Origin: Mesorhizobium sp. M2A.F.Ca.ET.046.03.2.1
GTDB taxonomy: Bacteria > Pseudomonadota > Alphaproteobacteria > Rhizobiales > Rhizobiaceae
DNA length: 64,000 bases
Assembly (NCBI RefSeq): GCF_003952425.1
Contig: NZ_CP034449.1
Span: forward strand, 186,001-250,000
Direction: 5' to 3'
In this document: positions 1 through 7,695 of the stretch, in pieces
Position numbering within the stretch: the stretch's first letter is position 1
Layout of the letters: each line of letters starts with the position of its first letter
The notes under the pieces: model-generated
Databases searched by the model: none
Told to the model about the DNA's origin: nothing
The model's input: the letters and a program-made list of their open reading frames with translations, nothing else
Program-made: the position numbers and the translations under genes

Positions 1-638
1 AATTGCGGGCCGCGCTTCAGGATCAGGCCCTCGACCTGTTTGCCGAAATCGTCGTCGTCCTGGCGCTTGTTCTTCAGTGTCGGGCCGGGACCTATGGCGT
101 TAACGCGAATGCGCGGCCCGAGCGCCTGCGCCAGCATCTCAGTCTGCGTCCACAGCGCCGATTTCGACAGCGCATAGGAGAAATAGCGCGGTGTAGGCCG
201 CCAGACGCGCTGGTCGATCATGTTGACGATCAGCCCCTCCTCGCCTTGCGGCAGCGCGCGGGCGAAATTCTGCGCCAAGAGCGCGGGCGCCTTCAGGTGG
301 ATGGCGAAATGGCGGTCCCAGGCCTGCCAGTCGAAATCATCGACGCTGTCGTCGACGAACAGGGACGCGTTGTTGACCAGCAGCGTCACAGGCCCGAGCG
401 CGGCTTGCGCGCGACCGATGAGACCACCCACCGCATCCATGTCGGTGAGGTCGGCGGCGACGACGGCGGCGCGGCCGCCCTCGCCCGTGATCTTCCCCGC
501 CAGCGCCTCGGCCTCGGCGCCTGAACGGTTGGCATGGATGGCGACGGCGAAGCCATTGGCGGCCAGATCCTCGACGATCGCCTTGCCGATCCGTCTTGCT
601 CCACCCGTCACCAGCGCGACGGCCGTGGCTTGTTTCAT
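1..638 (-). CDS. SDR-family oxidoreductase, cut by the window edge
   Basis: N-terminal 212 codons of a short-chain dehydrogenase/reductase; the 3' end lies off the window. A Rossmann glycine motif (TGGARRIGKA) sits near residue 11, NNAS follows mid-protein, and the catalytic Tyr-x3-Lys is YALSK. The surrounding DQRVWRPTPRYFSYALSK segment resembles the FolM/pteridine-reductase-like branch of SDRs, so reduction of a pterin or small carbonyl is possible, but the substrate cannot be read from sequence. The ATG (636-638 on the complement) is the natural family start. It is transcribed away from the porin gene. Confidence 0.85.
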   Translation of the reverse strand, partial: MKQATAVALVTGGARRIGKAIVEDLAANGFAVAIHANRSGAEAEALAGKITGEGGRAAVVAADLTDMDAVGGLIGRAQAALGPVTLLVNNASLFVDDSVDDFDWQAWDRHFAIHLKAPALLAQNFARALPQGEEGLIVNMIDQRVWRPTPRYFSYALSKSALWTQTEMLAQALGPRIRVNAIGPGPTLKNKRQDDDDFGKQVEGLILKRGPQ

Positions 639-1047
639 GGTGTCAATCCTCAATCGGCTTCACGATTCCGGGAAGCCGGCACAATATGACGGGCCAAGCG
701 TTAAATGCCATTTCCACCTTGGGCAGGAATGTGGCGAAGCGGCCCGGATGCGCTTCCCCCCGCCGGATTCGGGAAGCCATTGCCGGCAATATATGTCGCT
801 GCACCCCTTGAACCAAGCGATGTGCAGCGCAACATGATTAGCCTGCTGACATTCGCTGTTGCGAAGATGCAACGTCACCTTTCGGCCTCATTCGCGCCCG
901 GGAATGACCCAAGTTCAGGTTCGCTTCAGCCGCATTTCAGCACGACATTCGGAACCGTTAAACGCCAGGCTCGTTTATCCCCCCGGACGGGCCGGGGCGT
1001 TTCATGAACAAGCAAGCCTAAGTGTCTTGTGGCTTAAGGAGTATATA
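639..1047. other. intergenic region upstream of the porin gene
   Basis: About 410 bases between the divergent SDR and porin genes, with no convincing gene. It must hold the promoters of both. A strong AAGGA Shine-Dalgarno sequence lies at 1036-1040, seven bases before the porin ATG. No known riboswitch or clean operator was recognised. Confidence 0.5.
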
Positions 1048-1701
1048 ATGAAGACCAATCTCAAATTCGCGCCGCTTGCCGCCGCGCTCGGGCTGTTCGC
1101 CTTTGCTGGTACCGCCTTTGCGGCCGACGTCGTTTCCGAAGAGCCGCCGGCTCCCGCCCCGGTTGCCGAGCTTCCGGTTGCTTCATGGGCCGGCCCCTAT
1201 GCCGGTATCAGCCTCGGCTACGGCTTCAGCGGCCATGCCGATGCTCGTGACGCCGGCGTCAACGTGAAGACCAAGGGCTTCATCGGCGGCGTCTTCGGCG
1301 GCTACCAGTGGCAGCAGGACAACTTCGTCTACGGCGCTGAAGCCGATCTCGGCTACAACGGCGTCAAGGGCGACAGCGCCGGCATCAACGCCAAGGGCGG
1401 CCTCGAAGGGTCGCTGCGCGCTCGCCTCGGCTACGCCGTGACCCCAGAAATCCTGCTCTATGGCACCGGCGGTCTTGCCGCCAAGAACCAGAAGATCACG
1501 GATAGCGTCACCTCCACCGACGAGAGCAAGGGAATGCTCGGCTGGACGGCTGGTGTCGGTTCCGACATCAAGATCACCGACAATGTGTTCGGCCGTGTCG
1601 AGTACCGCTACACCGACTACGGCGACAAGGACTTCGGTGCCCTCGGCAACGTCAAGTCGAAGGACAACCGCGTCACCTTCGGCGTCGGTATGAAGTTCTA
1701 A
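1048..1701 (+). CDS. Omp25/RopB-type outer membrane beta-barrel protein
   Basis: A 217-residue outer-membrane barrel of the Omp25/Omp31/RopB family of Rhizobiales. It has a Sec signal peptide ending AFA at about residue 25, a Pro/Ala-rich stretch, the family's W-A-G-P-Y-x-G-I first strand, alternating barrel strands, and a C-terminal strand ending in Phe (VTFGVGMKF), as needed for Bam recognition. An open frame continues upstream to 859, but the ATG at 1048 has a Shine-Dalgarno sequence and starts directly at the signal peptide. It is a single gene closed by its own terminator. Family members are abundant surface proteins; no specific substrate is implied. Confidence 0.92.
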   Translation: MKTNLKFAPLAAALGLFAFAGTAFAADVVSEEPPAPAPVAELPVASWAGPYAGISLGYGFSGHADARDAGVNVKTKGFIGGVFGGYQWQQDNFVYGAEADLGYNGVKGDSAGINAKGGLEGSLRARLGYAVTPEILLYGTGGLAAKNQKITDSVTSTDESKGMLGWTAGVGSDIKITDNVFGRVEYRYTDYGDKDFGALGNVKSKDNRVTFGVGMKF

Positions 1702-1721
1702 GTCGTAGAAGCCACGACACG

Positions 1722-1752
1722 GAAAAGCCGGGCCTTGCGCCCGGCTTTTTTT
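1722..1752 (+). terminator. intrinsic terminator of the porin gene
   Basis: A GC-rich hairpin (AAAAGCCGGGC / GCCCGGCTTTT with a short loop) is followed by a T run, 20 bases after the porin stop codon: a classical rho-independent terminator. Confidence 0.9.
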
Positions 1753-1772
1753 GTTGGCCCGGCCGAAAGGCG

Positions 1773-2189
1773 TCAGGTGCCCGACCGACGCGCCGGCTGC
1801 CTCTGGAAACCATCATGGGTCGGGATCGACGGCAGCCGGTCCAGCCATTTCAAGCGCGATTGCATGAAGACCTGGGCGTCCGGCCGGTAGTCGCCCGGAT
1901 CGGTCAAGGTGGCGGCGTGAACGTGGATCTCCGACGGCCATCTTGTCGAGCGGAAGTAAAGCCTGGTGCCACAGGACGGACAGAAGCCGCGAAACGTGTC
2001 CGTGCTGCTTTCATAGTGCCTGATGTCGCCGGCCCAGCTCAGCTCATCGGGCCTCAGCCCCAGGAAGGCGGTGAAGGGAGACGAGGTGGCACGCTGGCAG
2101 TCGGCGCAGTGACAGACCAGATTGCGGATGATGTCGCCGGAATATCTCCAGGTGACCGCTCCGCACATGCAGTGCCCGTTGAGTGCCAT
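1773..2189 (-). CDS. GFA-family zinc protein (glutathione-dependent formaldehyde-activating fold)
   Basis: A 138-residue protein of the GFA/CENP-V fold. Cysteine pairs that bind zinc are visible: CMCG near residue 6, CHCxxC mid-protein and CPxCG later. The ATG at 2189 is preferred over one 18 bases upstream because AAGGGGGA lies just before it. Family members include Gfa, but most, probably this one too, have no proven substrate; the family name should not be read as formaldehyde detoxification. Confidence 0.85.
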   Translation of the reverse strand: MALNGHCMCGAVTWRYSGDIIRNLVCHCADCQRATSSPFTAFLGLRPDELSWAGDIRHYESSTDTFRGFCPSCGTRLYFRSTRWPSEIHVHAATLTDPGDYRPDAQVFMQSRLKWLDRLPSIPTHDGFQRQPARRSGT

Positions 2190-2273
2190 CGCTTCCCCCT
2201 TGGCCATGCGTTCATCATTGCCGGCGCAGCCGATACTGACACATCGCCGCTTGGAAAATGGCGAGTCAGCGGC

Positions 2274-2651
2274 TTACGCGCGCTTCTTTGCGACCTTGGT
2301 GGATTTGTCCTTCGGCGGCAGTGTCTGGACAAAGGCCAGAGCAAGATCGAGCCAGAAGGCGAGCTCGGACTCGCTCGCCGTGCCTTCCGGCCCGACGTGG
2401 AGGTAGCCTTCCATCAAGCGCCCGCCCATTTCCATCGGACGCGCATGGGGACGAGCAGCCGCCGCCGCATGCGCGTCCTTGCCGACGCGGACCAACAGCC
2501 CACGCTTCGAGGTGCCGATCAGTAGGTTGCCGTCGATCATGAAGCAGGTGCCGCCGAACATCTTCTGCTCGGTGAAGATGCGCTTGCCGAGGGCGGCGCG
2601 CAAGCGCTCGACCATCGGGTCGGGCGCGACGCTGGTAGAGGGCCTTTCCAT
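2274..2651 (-). CDS. TfoX/Sxy N-terminal-domain protein
   Basis: A 125-residue TfoX_N domain protein, marked by MFGGTCFMIDGNLLIG and a C-terminal Lys-rich tail (KDKSTKVAKKRA). In gammaproteobacteria TfoX/Sxy triggers competence with CRP. Short alphaproteobacterial proteins with only the N domain are of unknown role. The frame stays open upstream into the repeat-rich spacer; the ATG at 2651 starts the conserved region. Confidence 0.85.
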   Translation of the reverse strand: MERPSTSVAPDPMVERLRAALGKRIFTEQKMFGGTCFMIDGNLLIGTSKRGLLVRVGKDAHAAAAARPHARPMEMGGRLMEGYLHVGPEGTASESELAFWLDLALAFVQTLPPKDKSTKVAKKRA

Positions 2652-2716
2652 GCTCACCACTCCAACTTGGATGATGTCAGGCAAGCATGGAAGCGGGTGG
2701 CGTTTCAAGCTCGCTT

Positions 2717-2774
2717 CCCCTTCTCCCCTTGTGGGAGAAGGTGGCCTAGCGAAGCTCGGACGGATGAGGGGTGC
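2717..2774 (+). repeat. interspersed palindromic element, family C, copy 1
   Basis: Contains a CTTCTCCCC...GGGAGAAGG hairpin followed by GGATGAGGGGTG. A second copy in inverted orientation lies about 70 bases downstream, and a diverged copy occurs at 45161-45219. This looks like the short non-coding mosaic elements dispersed in Mesorhizobium genomes. Confidence 0.8.
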
Positions 2775-2841
2775 TCCAGCTTGACGCACACCTTGGTCAG
2801 TCTCGGATGGCGCCAAGTTCACCAGCGCTCGCTCCGTCCAA

Positions 2842-2908
2842 CACCCCTCATCCGTCTCGGCGCTATCGCGCCGATCCACCTTCTCCCACAAGGGGAGAAG
2901 GAAAAAGG
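2842..2908 (-). repeat. interspersed palindromic element, family C, copy 2 (inverted)
   Basis: Inverted copy of the element at 2717-2774: CACCCCTCATCCG, then a hairpin CCTTCTCCC / GGGGAGAAGG. It sits immediately downstream of the GST gene's stop codon, so the transcript of the TfoX/GST side can fold both copies into one larger structure. Confidence 0.8.
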
Positions 2909-2912
2909 CGCC

Positions 2913-3509
2913 TCACCCCGGCACGCTTGCTTTCAGTTCCGGAAACTTCTCATCAAACCTCGCGGCCCAGCGCACGAGCCGGCTTCGGCCCTTCTCCCAT
3001 TGGCCGGAAAAGCGCAGCGCGAGATAGCCAAGGGTGGCGCGCAGCGCCATGTGGCCGGCGGTGATCTTCTTCGGCAACTTGGGCGGGTTGGCGTTGATGA
3101 GGTCGAGCGCGGTGGTGATCTTGCCCCACTGGCGGTCGAGCCAGGGCTGGTAGACCATCTCTTCCGGCCGCGTCCGCCGCTCATAGACCATCGACAGCGC
3201 GCAGTCGCAAATGCCGTCGGCCAGCGCCTCGAGAACTTCCGCCTCGAGCCGCTTGTCGGGGTTGCGCGGGAACAGCGCGTTCTTCGACAGCCGGTTGAGA
3301 TGCTGGGTAATAGTGCGGCTGTCATAGATCGAGCGGCCATCCTCCAGCACCAGCACCGGGATCTTGCCGAGCGGATTGGCCGAGATCAGTTCGGCGGGCT
3401 TGTCCTCCGTCTTGACCGGCACGAGGTCGATGGCGATGCCGGCGTAGACGGCCGCCATACGGACCTTCGAGCTATAGGGGGACGTGGAAGCATAGAGCAG
3501 TTTCGGCAT
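2913..3509 (-). CDS. glutathione S-transferase family protein
   Basis: A 198-residue GST-like protein. The N-terminal thioredoxin-fold domain begins MPKLLYASTSPYSSKVRMAA, with the likely catalytic Ser in the SPYS segment. It is followed by the cis-Pro glutathione-binding motif IPVLVLEDG and DSRTI, then an all-helical C domain. Such stand-alone GSTs conjugate or reduce small electrophiles; the substrate is unknown. The ATG at 3509 is chosen because the domain starts there; the open frame upstream runs into spacer. Confidence 0.87.
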   Translation of the reverse strand: MPKLLYASTSPYSSKVRMAAVYAGIAIDLVPVKTEDKPAELISANPLGKIPVLVLEDGRSIYDSRTITQHLNRLSKNALFPRNPDKRLEAEVLEALADGICDCALSMVYERRTRPEEMVYQPWLDRQWGKITTALDLINANPPKLPKKITAGHMALRATLGYLALRFSGQWEKGRSRLVRWAARFDEKFPELKASVPG

Positions 3510-3619
3510 GATCGATTTCCCAGTTGTCTGCCGCACTGTTGACCGAATCGAACCTCCAGGGCAACGGCCCAGCAAAGCCGATCCGGATTAGCCACGTCTT
3601 GCCGACGCGGACGCGGCAA

Positions 3620-3668
3620 CAAAAAAGCCCCCGGAAAGTTTTGCCTGACGGCAAATTTCCGGGAGCTT
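3620..3668 (-). terminator. terminator of the H1-like gene
   Basis: Read on the minus strand, a long stem (CCCGGAAATTTGCC / GGCAAAACTTTCCGGG, loop GTCA) is followed by a run of T (A tract at 3620-3626 on the plus strand). It lies about 110 bases beyond the stop codon of the H1-like gene. Confidence 0.82.
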
Positions 3669-3778
3669 TAGGAGGAGCGTCCGCTCCGACTCCGCTCGCT
3701 CAGACACCGAATTGGCGAGAGGGGTGCCTGAATAGCACCCGCCCTCAGCCGTTGCGGTTCGCGCGCGAAGCTACGCGA

Positions 3779-4177
3779 TTACTTCTTGGCGGCCGGCTTC
3801 TTCGCCGGAGCTGCCTTCTTGACGGCTGCCGGAGCCTTGGCCGCGGCGGCCTTCAGCGGAGCCTTGGCGGCGGGCTTGGCCGCGGCCTTCGCTGCCGGCT
3901 TCTTGGCGGCGGGCTTGGCTGCTGCCTTTGCGGCGGGCTTTGCCGCGGCCTTCGCGGCCGGCTTTGCTGCTGCCTTGGCGGCGGGCTTTGCTGCTGCCTT
4001 GGCGGCGGGCTTTGCCGCGGCCTTCGCGGCCGGCTTCGCTGCTGCCTTGGCCGGAGCCTTGGCGGCTGCCTTCGGTGCCGCTGCCTTCTTAACTGCTGCA
4101 GGTTTCGCGGCAGCCTTAGCTGCCGGCTTCTTTGCCGGCGCTTTCGCCGCCGGCGCCTTGGTTGTGGTCTTTGCCAT
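3779..4177 (-). CDS. histone H1-like Ala/Lys/Pro-rich nucleoid protein
   Basis: A 132-residue protein made almost only of Ala, Lys and Pro. It begins MAKTTTKAPAAKAPAKK and contains about seven near-perfect AAAKPAAK units in the middle. The composition resembles the C-terminal tail of eukaryotic H1 and bacterial H1 homologues (Hc1, AlgP, BphH1), which bind and bridge DNA without sequence specificity. No globular domain is present. The DNA is correspondingly repetitive (15-18 base units between 3870 and 4050), so copy number may vary by slippage. It has a monocistronic layout with its own terminator. Confidence 0.85.
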   Translation of the reverse strand: MAKTTTKAPAAKAPAKKPAAKAAAKPAAVKKAAAPKAAAKAPAKAAAKPAAKAAAKPAAKAAAKPAAKAAAKPAAKAAAKPAAKAAAKPAAKKPAAKAAAKPAAKAPLKAAAAKAPAAVKKAAPAKKPAAKK

Positions 4178-4560
4178 GCGATGCCCCTTGCGTTTTGCCT
4201 AAGGTCGTGAGTGACCCGGCATGCTCATGCATATCTGACTCGCGACTGTCTAGCCAGCGAAGCAACACAATGATTTTCAGTTATTGAATTTTGGTTACAC
4301 GAAGATGCATCTCATCGAAAAATTGTGAGCGAATCTGTCACTTTCGAAGTGAAGGCCCGGCGCACAGATTTTCGCGTGGCTTCTATCACCCGATGATCCA
4401 TCCATTCGCGGCATAAGCTTATATCGTAATGTGAGCACAGTGCTCACAATAGAGAACCAGCCGCTGAACACCGGCTTCATCTTGTCCAGCGAAAACATCT
4501 ACAGATGAATCGGCCACGCGAGGCGGTCAAAGCTTACGCGTTTGAAAGCGAGCTTAAAGC
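4178..4560. other. intergenic region upstream of the H1-like gene
   Basis: 383 bases of lower GC content between the H1-like gene's start and the DinB stop codon. No supported gene; a 67-codon open frame on the minus strand has no ribosome site or homology I recognise. It holds the 19-base palindrome at 4430-4448 and presumably the H1-like promoter. Confidence 0.5.
4430..4448. promoter_or_regulatory. 19-base perfect palindrome (candidate operator)
   Basis: TGTGAGCAC-A-GTGCTCACA is a perfect dyad with a one-base centre, the size and symmetry of a dimeric repressor/activator site. It lies about 250 bases upstream of the H1-like gene. The protein that binds it is unknown. Confidence 0.55.
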
Positions 4561-5109
4561 TCATATTCCAGTTCCACCGGCGATCTCTGCCGGCTTGCGT
4601 CCGCCCTGCAGGCGGCGCGCCGGTTCGACCCGGTGCAGGTGCACGGCGTAGGTGTCCCAGGGCGGCGAGACCGCGATCCCGGCCAACATTCGGCCGACCT
4701 CGCCGCGATGATAGCCGCCGTGCAGGACGACATGGGTCAGCATCTCCTGCCTCGTCATGCAGCCCTTGTCGCCATCGGTGAAGGTGAAGGCGATCGGCTC
4801 GGCAAGTGCCTGCTCCGAAATGGTTTCGAGATGGTCGAGATACCAGCGATCGACCTCGACGAGGTTGGCGCGCAGCACGTGCGGCTCGGGCGTGTCCGGC
4901 GCATTGTCGCCCGCATAGCCGTGGGCCACGCCCTCCAGATGCGCGGCAAAGATCCGCGACACGACATGGATATGGTTCATCAGGCGGATCGCGGCGTGTC
5001 GCTCTGCCGCGCCGCGGGAGGGATCCAATCCGGCAAGCGTCTCCAAGAGCTCGTCATTCGCCCAGGCCTGATAGGCAAGCAGGCCCTTCAGCAAGGTCTT
5101 GGCGCTCAT
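4561..5109 (-). CDS. DinB-family putative metal-dependent protein
   Basis: A 182-residue four-helix DinB/YfiT-like protein. The three metal-site histidine positions of the family are visible: MNHIHVV near residue 45 and HGGYHRGEVG near residue 130. Some family members are thiol-dependent transferases; most are uncharacterised, and the name does not imply DNA polymerase IV. It is divergent from the TetR gene 71 bases away, so it is a plausible target of that regulator. Confidence 0.86.
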   Translation of the reverse strand: MSAKTLLKGLLAYQAWANDELLETLAGLDPSRGAAERHAAIRLMNHIHVVSRIFAAHLEGVAHGYAGDNAPDTPEPHVLRANLVEVDRWYLDHLETISEQALAEPIAFTFTDGDKGCMTRQEMLTHVVLHGGYHRGEVGRMLAGIAVSPPWDTYAVHLHRVEPARRLQGGRKPAEIAGGTGI

Positions 5110-5138
5110 CTTCGTGGCTCCATTTGCGTTGGCGAAAT

Positions 5139-5163
5139 GAATGTGAGTATCCTCTTCATATTC
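5139..5163. promoter_or_regulatory. imperfect palindrome between dinB-like and tetR genes
   Basis: Arms GAATGTGA and TCATATTC, eight bases apart, form an inverted repeat with one mismatch, centred in the 71-base divergent spacer. The place and form suit a TetR operator that controls both genes. Confidence 0.4.
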
Positions 5164-5180
5164 TCGGGAGACGGGCCAGC

Positions 5181-5804
5181 ATGTCTACTCGCATTGCAAA
5201 GCCGGCCGCGCGCATGCGCAAGCAGCCGCGCCAGGCGCGTTCGATCGCCACCGTCGAGGCGATCATCGAAGCCGGTGCTCACGTTCTGAGCGAGCTCGGC
5301 TGGGCCGGCTTCTCCACCAACAAGGTGGCCGAGGCCGCGGGCGTCAGCATCGGCTCGCTCTATCAGTATTTTCCCGACAAGCTCGCTCTGGTCGAAGCGA
5401 TCCGGCGCCGTCACTTCGATCATGTGCTGTCGGTGATTCGCGAAGCGTCGGCGGAGGAGAAGCCGCTCAGGCAATTCGCGCGCGAGCTGGTGCGCGGCAT
5501 GATCGGCGCGCACTCGATCCATCCGACGCTGCACCAGGTGCTGCTCGACGAGGCGCCGGGCGACCGCGGCTCACGCGCCGCGCATGCCTCGTTCCAGGCG
5601 CGCTATCTCGAACATTACGCCGCGGCCGTCGCGCAGTACCGCAAGCGCCGCAAGGACACTGAGACGATGGCGCGCGTGCTCTCCTCGGCGGTCGAGGGCG
5701 TGATCCACAACGCGGCACGGCGCAACATGCTCGACGCGCCGGAACTGCAGAAGCAGCTCGTCGAGCTGATCTCGGCCTATCTGTCAGGTAGCCGGGCTAT
5801 CTAA
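5181..5804 (+). CDS. TetR/AcrR-family transcriptional regulator
   Basis: A 207-residue TetR regulator. The N-terminal helix-turn-helix is clear (GFSTNKVAEAAGVSIGSLYQYF, about residues 42-64), and a helical ligand domain follows. The ATG at 5181 is taken because the frame upstream is antisense to the DinB gene. Family knowledge says it represses its own gene and neighbours; divergence from the DinB gene and the dyad between them support that target. The ligand is unknown. Confidence 0.9.
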   Translation: MSTRIAKPAARMRKQPRQARSIATVEAIIEAGAHVLSELGWAGFSTNKVAEAAGVSIGSLYQYFPDKLALVEAIRRRHFDHVLSVIREASAEEKPLRQFARELVRGMIGAHSIHPTLHQVLLDEAPGDRGSRAAHASFQARYLEHYAAAVAQYRKRRKDTETMARVLSSAVEGVIHNAARRNMLDAPELQKQLVELISAYLSGSRAI

Positions 5805-5977
5805 CCTGTCGGGCGGCAAGGCAGCCGGGGACGGCGCCAGTGGACGAGGCCTGCGGTGGCTCGCGTACCGCTACGCCGCTTCGCACGGTCGCCGGCAAAT
5901 AATTCGCATCGCCTGTCGATTCCGCCGATCCCCGTTCGTCGTATCATTGCAACCAAACAACGAAGGACGACACACCG

Positions 5978-6382
5978 ATGCGTTTCATGATGCTGATGAT
6001 CCCCGGCGGCTACGCGACCGCGGCTCCCGACGTCAGGCCCGAAGCGGAAGCCGTGGCGACGATGATGAAATACAATGAAGAGCTAAAGCGCGCCGGCGTG
6101 CTGCTCGCGCTCGACGGGCTGCATCCGCCGTCCTCGGGCGCACGGGTCTCCTTCAAGGGGGCCAAGCCCACCGTTACCGACGGCCCGTTCGCGGAGGTCA
6201 AGGAAGTGCTCGGCGGCTATTGGATGATCGACGTGCGCTCGCCCGAGGAAGCCGTGGAATGGGCGCGGCGCTGTCCGGCCGGAGAAAACGACGTCATCGA
6301 AATCCGGCGCGTTTTTGAGATGAACGATTTTCCCGAGGACGTCCAGAAGGCCGCCGAAGGGTTCGGCGAGCTGAAGGGTTGA
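5978..6382 (+). CDS. YciI/DGPF-domain protein coupled to an ECF sigma factor
   Basis: A 134-residue YciI-like (YCII/DGPF) protein. The signature TVTDGPFAEVKEVLGGYW lies at residues 67-85, and the ferredoxin-like barrel is full length. Its last codon overlaps the TTG start of the ECF42 sigma factor (TTGA, 4 bases), so the two are translated together. DGPF proteins are the standard partners of ECF42 sigma factors, and their own chemical function is not established. Confidence 0.9.
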   Translation: MRFMMLMIPGGYATAAPDVRPEAEAVATMMKYNEELKRAGVLLALDGLHPPSSGARVSFKGAKPTVTDGPFAEVKEVLGGYWMIDVRSPEEAVEWARRCPAGENDVIEIRRVFEMNDFPEDVQKAAEGFGELKG

Positions 6383-7638
6383 TCGCCACGGCGGCGATCG
6401 AAGCGGTCTGGCGGATAGAGCAACCAAAGCTAGCCGCCGGGCTCACCCGCTTTTTGCGCGATGTCGGGCTGGCCGAAGAGGTGGTGCAGGATGCTTTCGT
6501 GCTGGCGCTGGAACGCTGGCCTGGGGAAGGCATTCCACACAATCCGGCCGCCTGGCTGACCCGGGTCGCCACCAACCGGGCGCTCGACCGGCTGCGCCGA
6601 ACCGTGCTGATCGACGGCAAGCATCGCCAGTTGGCCGTCGACCTCGCCGAGCTGGAGCGCGAGATGCCCGACATCGAGGCGGCGCTGGACGAGGACATAG
6701 ACGACGATCTGTTGCGGCTGATCTTCACCGCCTGCCATCCAGTGCTGGCGCCCGAACAGCGCGCGGCGCTTGCGCTCAGGATGCTCGGCGGCCTGTCGAC
6801 GCCTCAGATCGCACGCGCCTTCCTGGCGCCGGAGGCGACCGTCGCCCAGCGTATCGTGCGCGCCAAAAGAACGCTGCGCGAAGCCGGCATTGCCTTCGAG
6901 ATGCCGCGCGGGCAGGAGCGGCGCGAGCGCCTCGGCGCCGTGCTGGAGGTGATCTACCTGATCTTCAACGAAGGCTACGTCGCTTCCGCTGGACCGGACT
7001 GGCTGCGCACGGATCTCTGCGGCGAGGCCATGCGCCTCGGCCGTCTGCTGGCGGCCCTGGTGCCGCAGGAGCCCGAGACGCTCGGCCTGGTGGCCCTGAT
7101 GGAGCTCAGCGCGTCGCGCTTTGGCGCCCGCATCGACGCAGCGGGCAACCCGGTCCTTCTGCTCGACCAGGACCGCAGCCGCTGGGACTGGTCGCTGATC
7201 CGGCGCGGCCTCGATGGGTTGAACCGCGCGATGGCGCTGACGCCGACACCTGGCCCCTATCAGCTGCAAGCGATGATCGCCGCCTGCCATGCACGCGCCG
7301 TGAGCGCGGCCGACACCGACTGGATCGCCATCGCGGCATACTACCAGGCGCTTGCGCTTGCAGCGCCCTCGCCCATCGTCGAGGTCAACCGGGCGGTCGC
7401 TGCCGGCATGGCGTTCGGACCGCCGCAAGGGTTGGCGATTACCGACGCGCTGCGGGACGAACCTCGGCTCAAGGATACGCATTTGTTGCCCACGGTGCGC
7501 GGCGATCTTCTGGCGAAGCTCGGACGGATAGACGAAGCCCGCGCCGAATTCCGCCGCGCCGCCGGGTTGGCCGGCAATGAGCGGGAACGGGCGCTGTTGC
7601 TTGCGCGGGCTGGTCGTGGAGAAGCCAACTCAGGATAG
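6379..7638 (+). CDS. ECF42-type RNA polymerase sigma factor with C-terminal TPR-like extension
   Basis: A 419-residue sigma factor. Region 2 (AEEVVQDAFVLALERWP) and region 4 (LSTPQIARAFLAPEATVAQRIVRAKR) are followed by a ~220-residue helical extension (DUF6596 and TPR-like repeats), the hallmark of ECF42. No anti-sigma gene adjoins it; in ECF42 the C-terminal extension and the DGPF partner are thought to replace one. The TTG start at 6379 overlaps the DGPF stop codon. Targets are usually DGPF genes, so it may control its own operon. Confidence 0.9.
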   Translation: MIATAAIEAVWRIEQPKLAAGLTRFLRDVGLAEEVVQDAFVLALERWPGEGIPHNPAAWLTRVATNRALDRLRRTVLIDGKHRQLAVDLAELEREMPDIEAALDEDIDDDLLRLIFTACHPVLAPEQRAALALRMLGGLSTPQIARAFLAPEATVAQRIVRAKRTLREAGIAFEMPRGQERRERLGAVLEVIYLIFNEGYVASAGPDWLRTDLCGEAMRLGRLLAALVPQEPETLGLVALMELSASRFGARIDAAGNPVLLLDQDRSRWDWSLIRRGLDGLNRAMALTPTPGPYQLQAMIAACHARAVSAADTDWIAIAAYYQALALAAPSPIVEVNRAVAAGMAFGPPQGLAITDALRDEPRLKDTHLLPTVRGDLLAKLGRIDEARAEFRRAAGLAGNERERALLLARAGRGEANSG

Positions 7639-7695
7639 GCCGGCGGGACAGCGCCTACCTCAGCTGTCTATCGCCTGCCATTGAACCGGCGTCTC

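Noticed and set aside
2717..2908. Inverted repeats that might be insertion-sequence ends
   Set aside because: The span between them is too short for a transposase and has none; they fit short interspersed elements.
3870..4050. Regular repeats that might suggest a CRISPR array
   Set aside because: The units code for AAAKPAAK with no unique spacers; they are protein repeats.
3524..4210. Cys/Leu/Gly/Arg-rich and Ala/Phe/Gly-rich plus-strand frames
   Set aside because: They are reverse readings of the AAAKPAAK repeats of the H1-like gene, not real proteins.
4295..4498. 67-codon minus-strand frame around the palindrome
   Set aside because: No ribosome site, no homology, and it contains the candidate operator.
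4561..5109. Reading the DinB-family name as DNA polymerase IV
   Set aside because: The protein is a 182-residue helical metal-site protein; polymerase IV is unrelated and about 350 residues.
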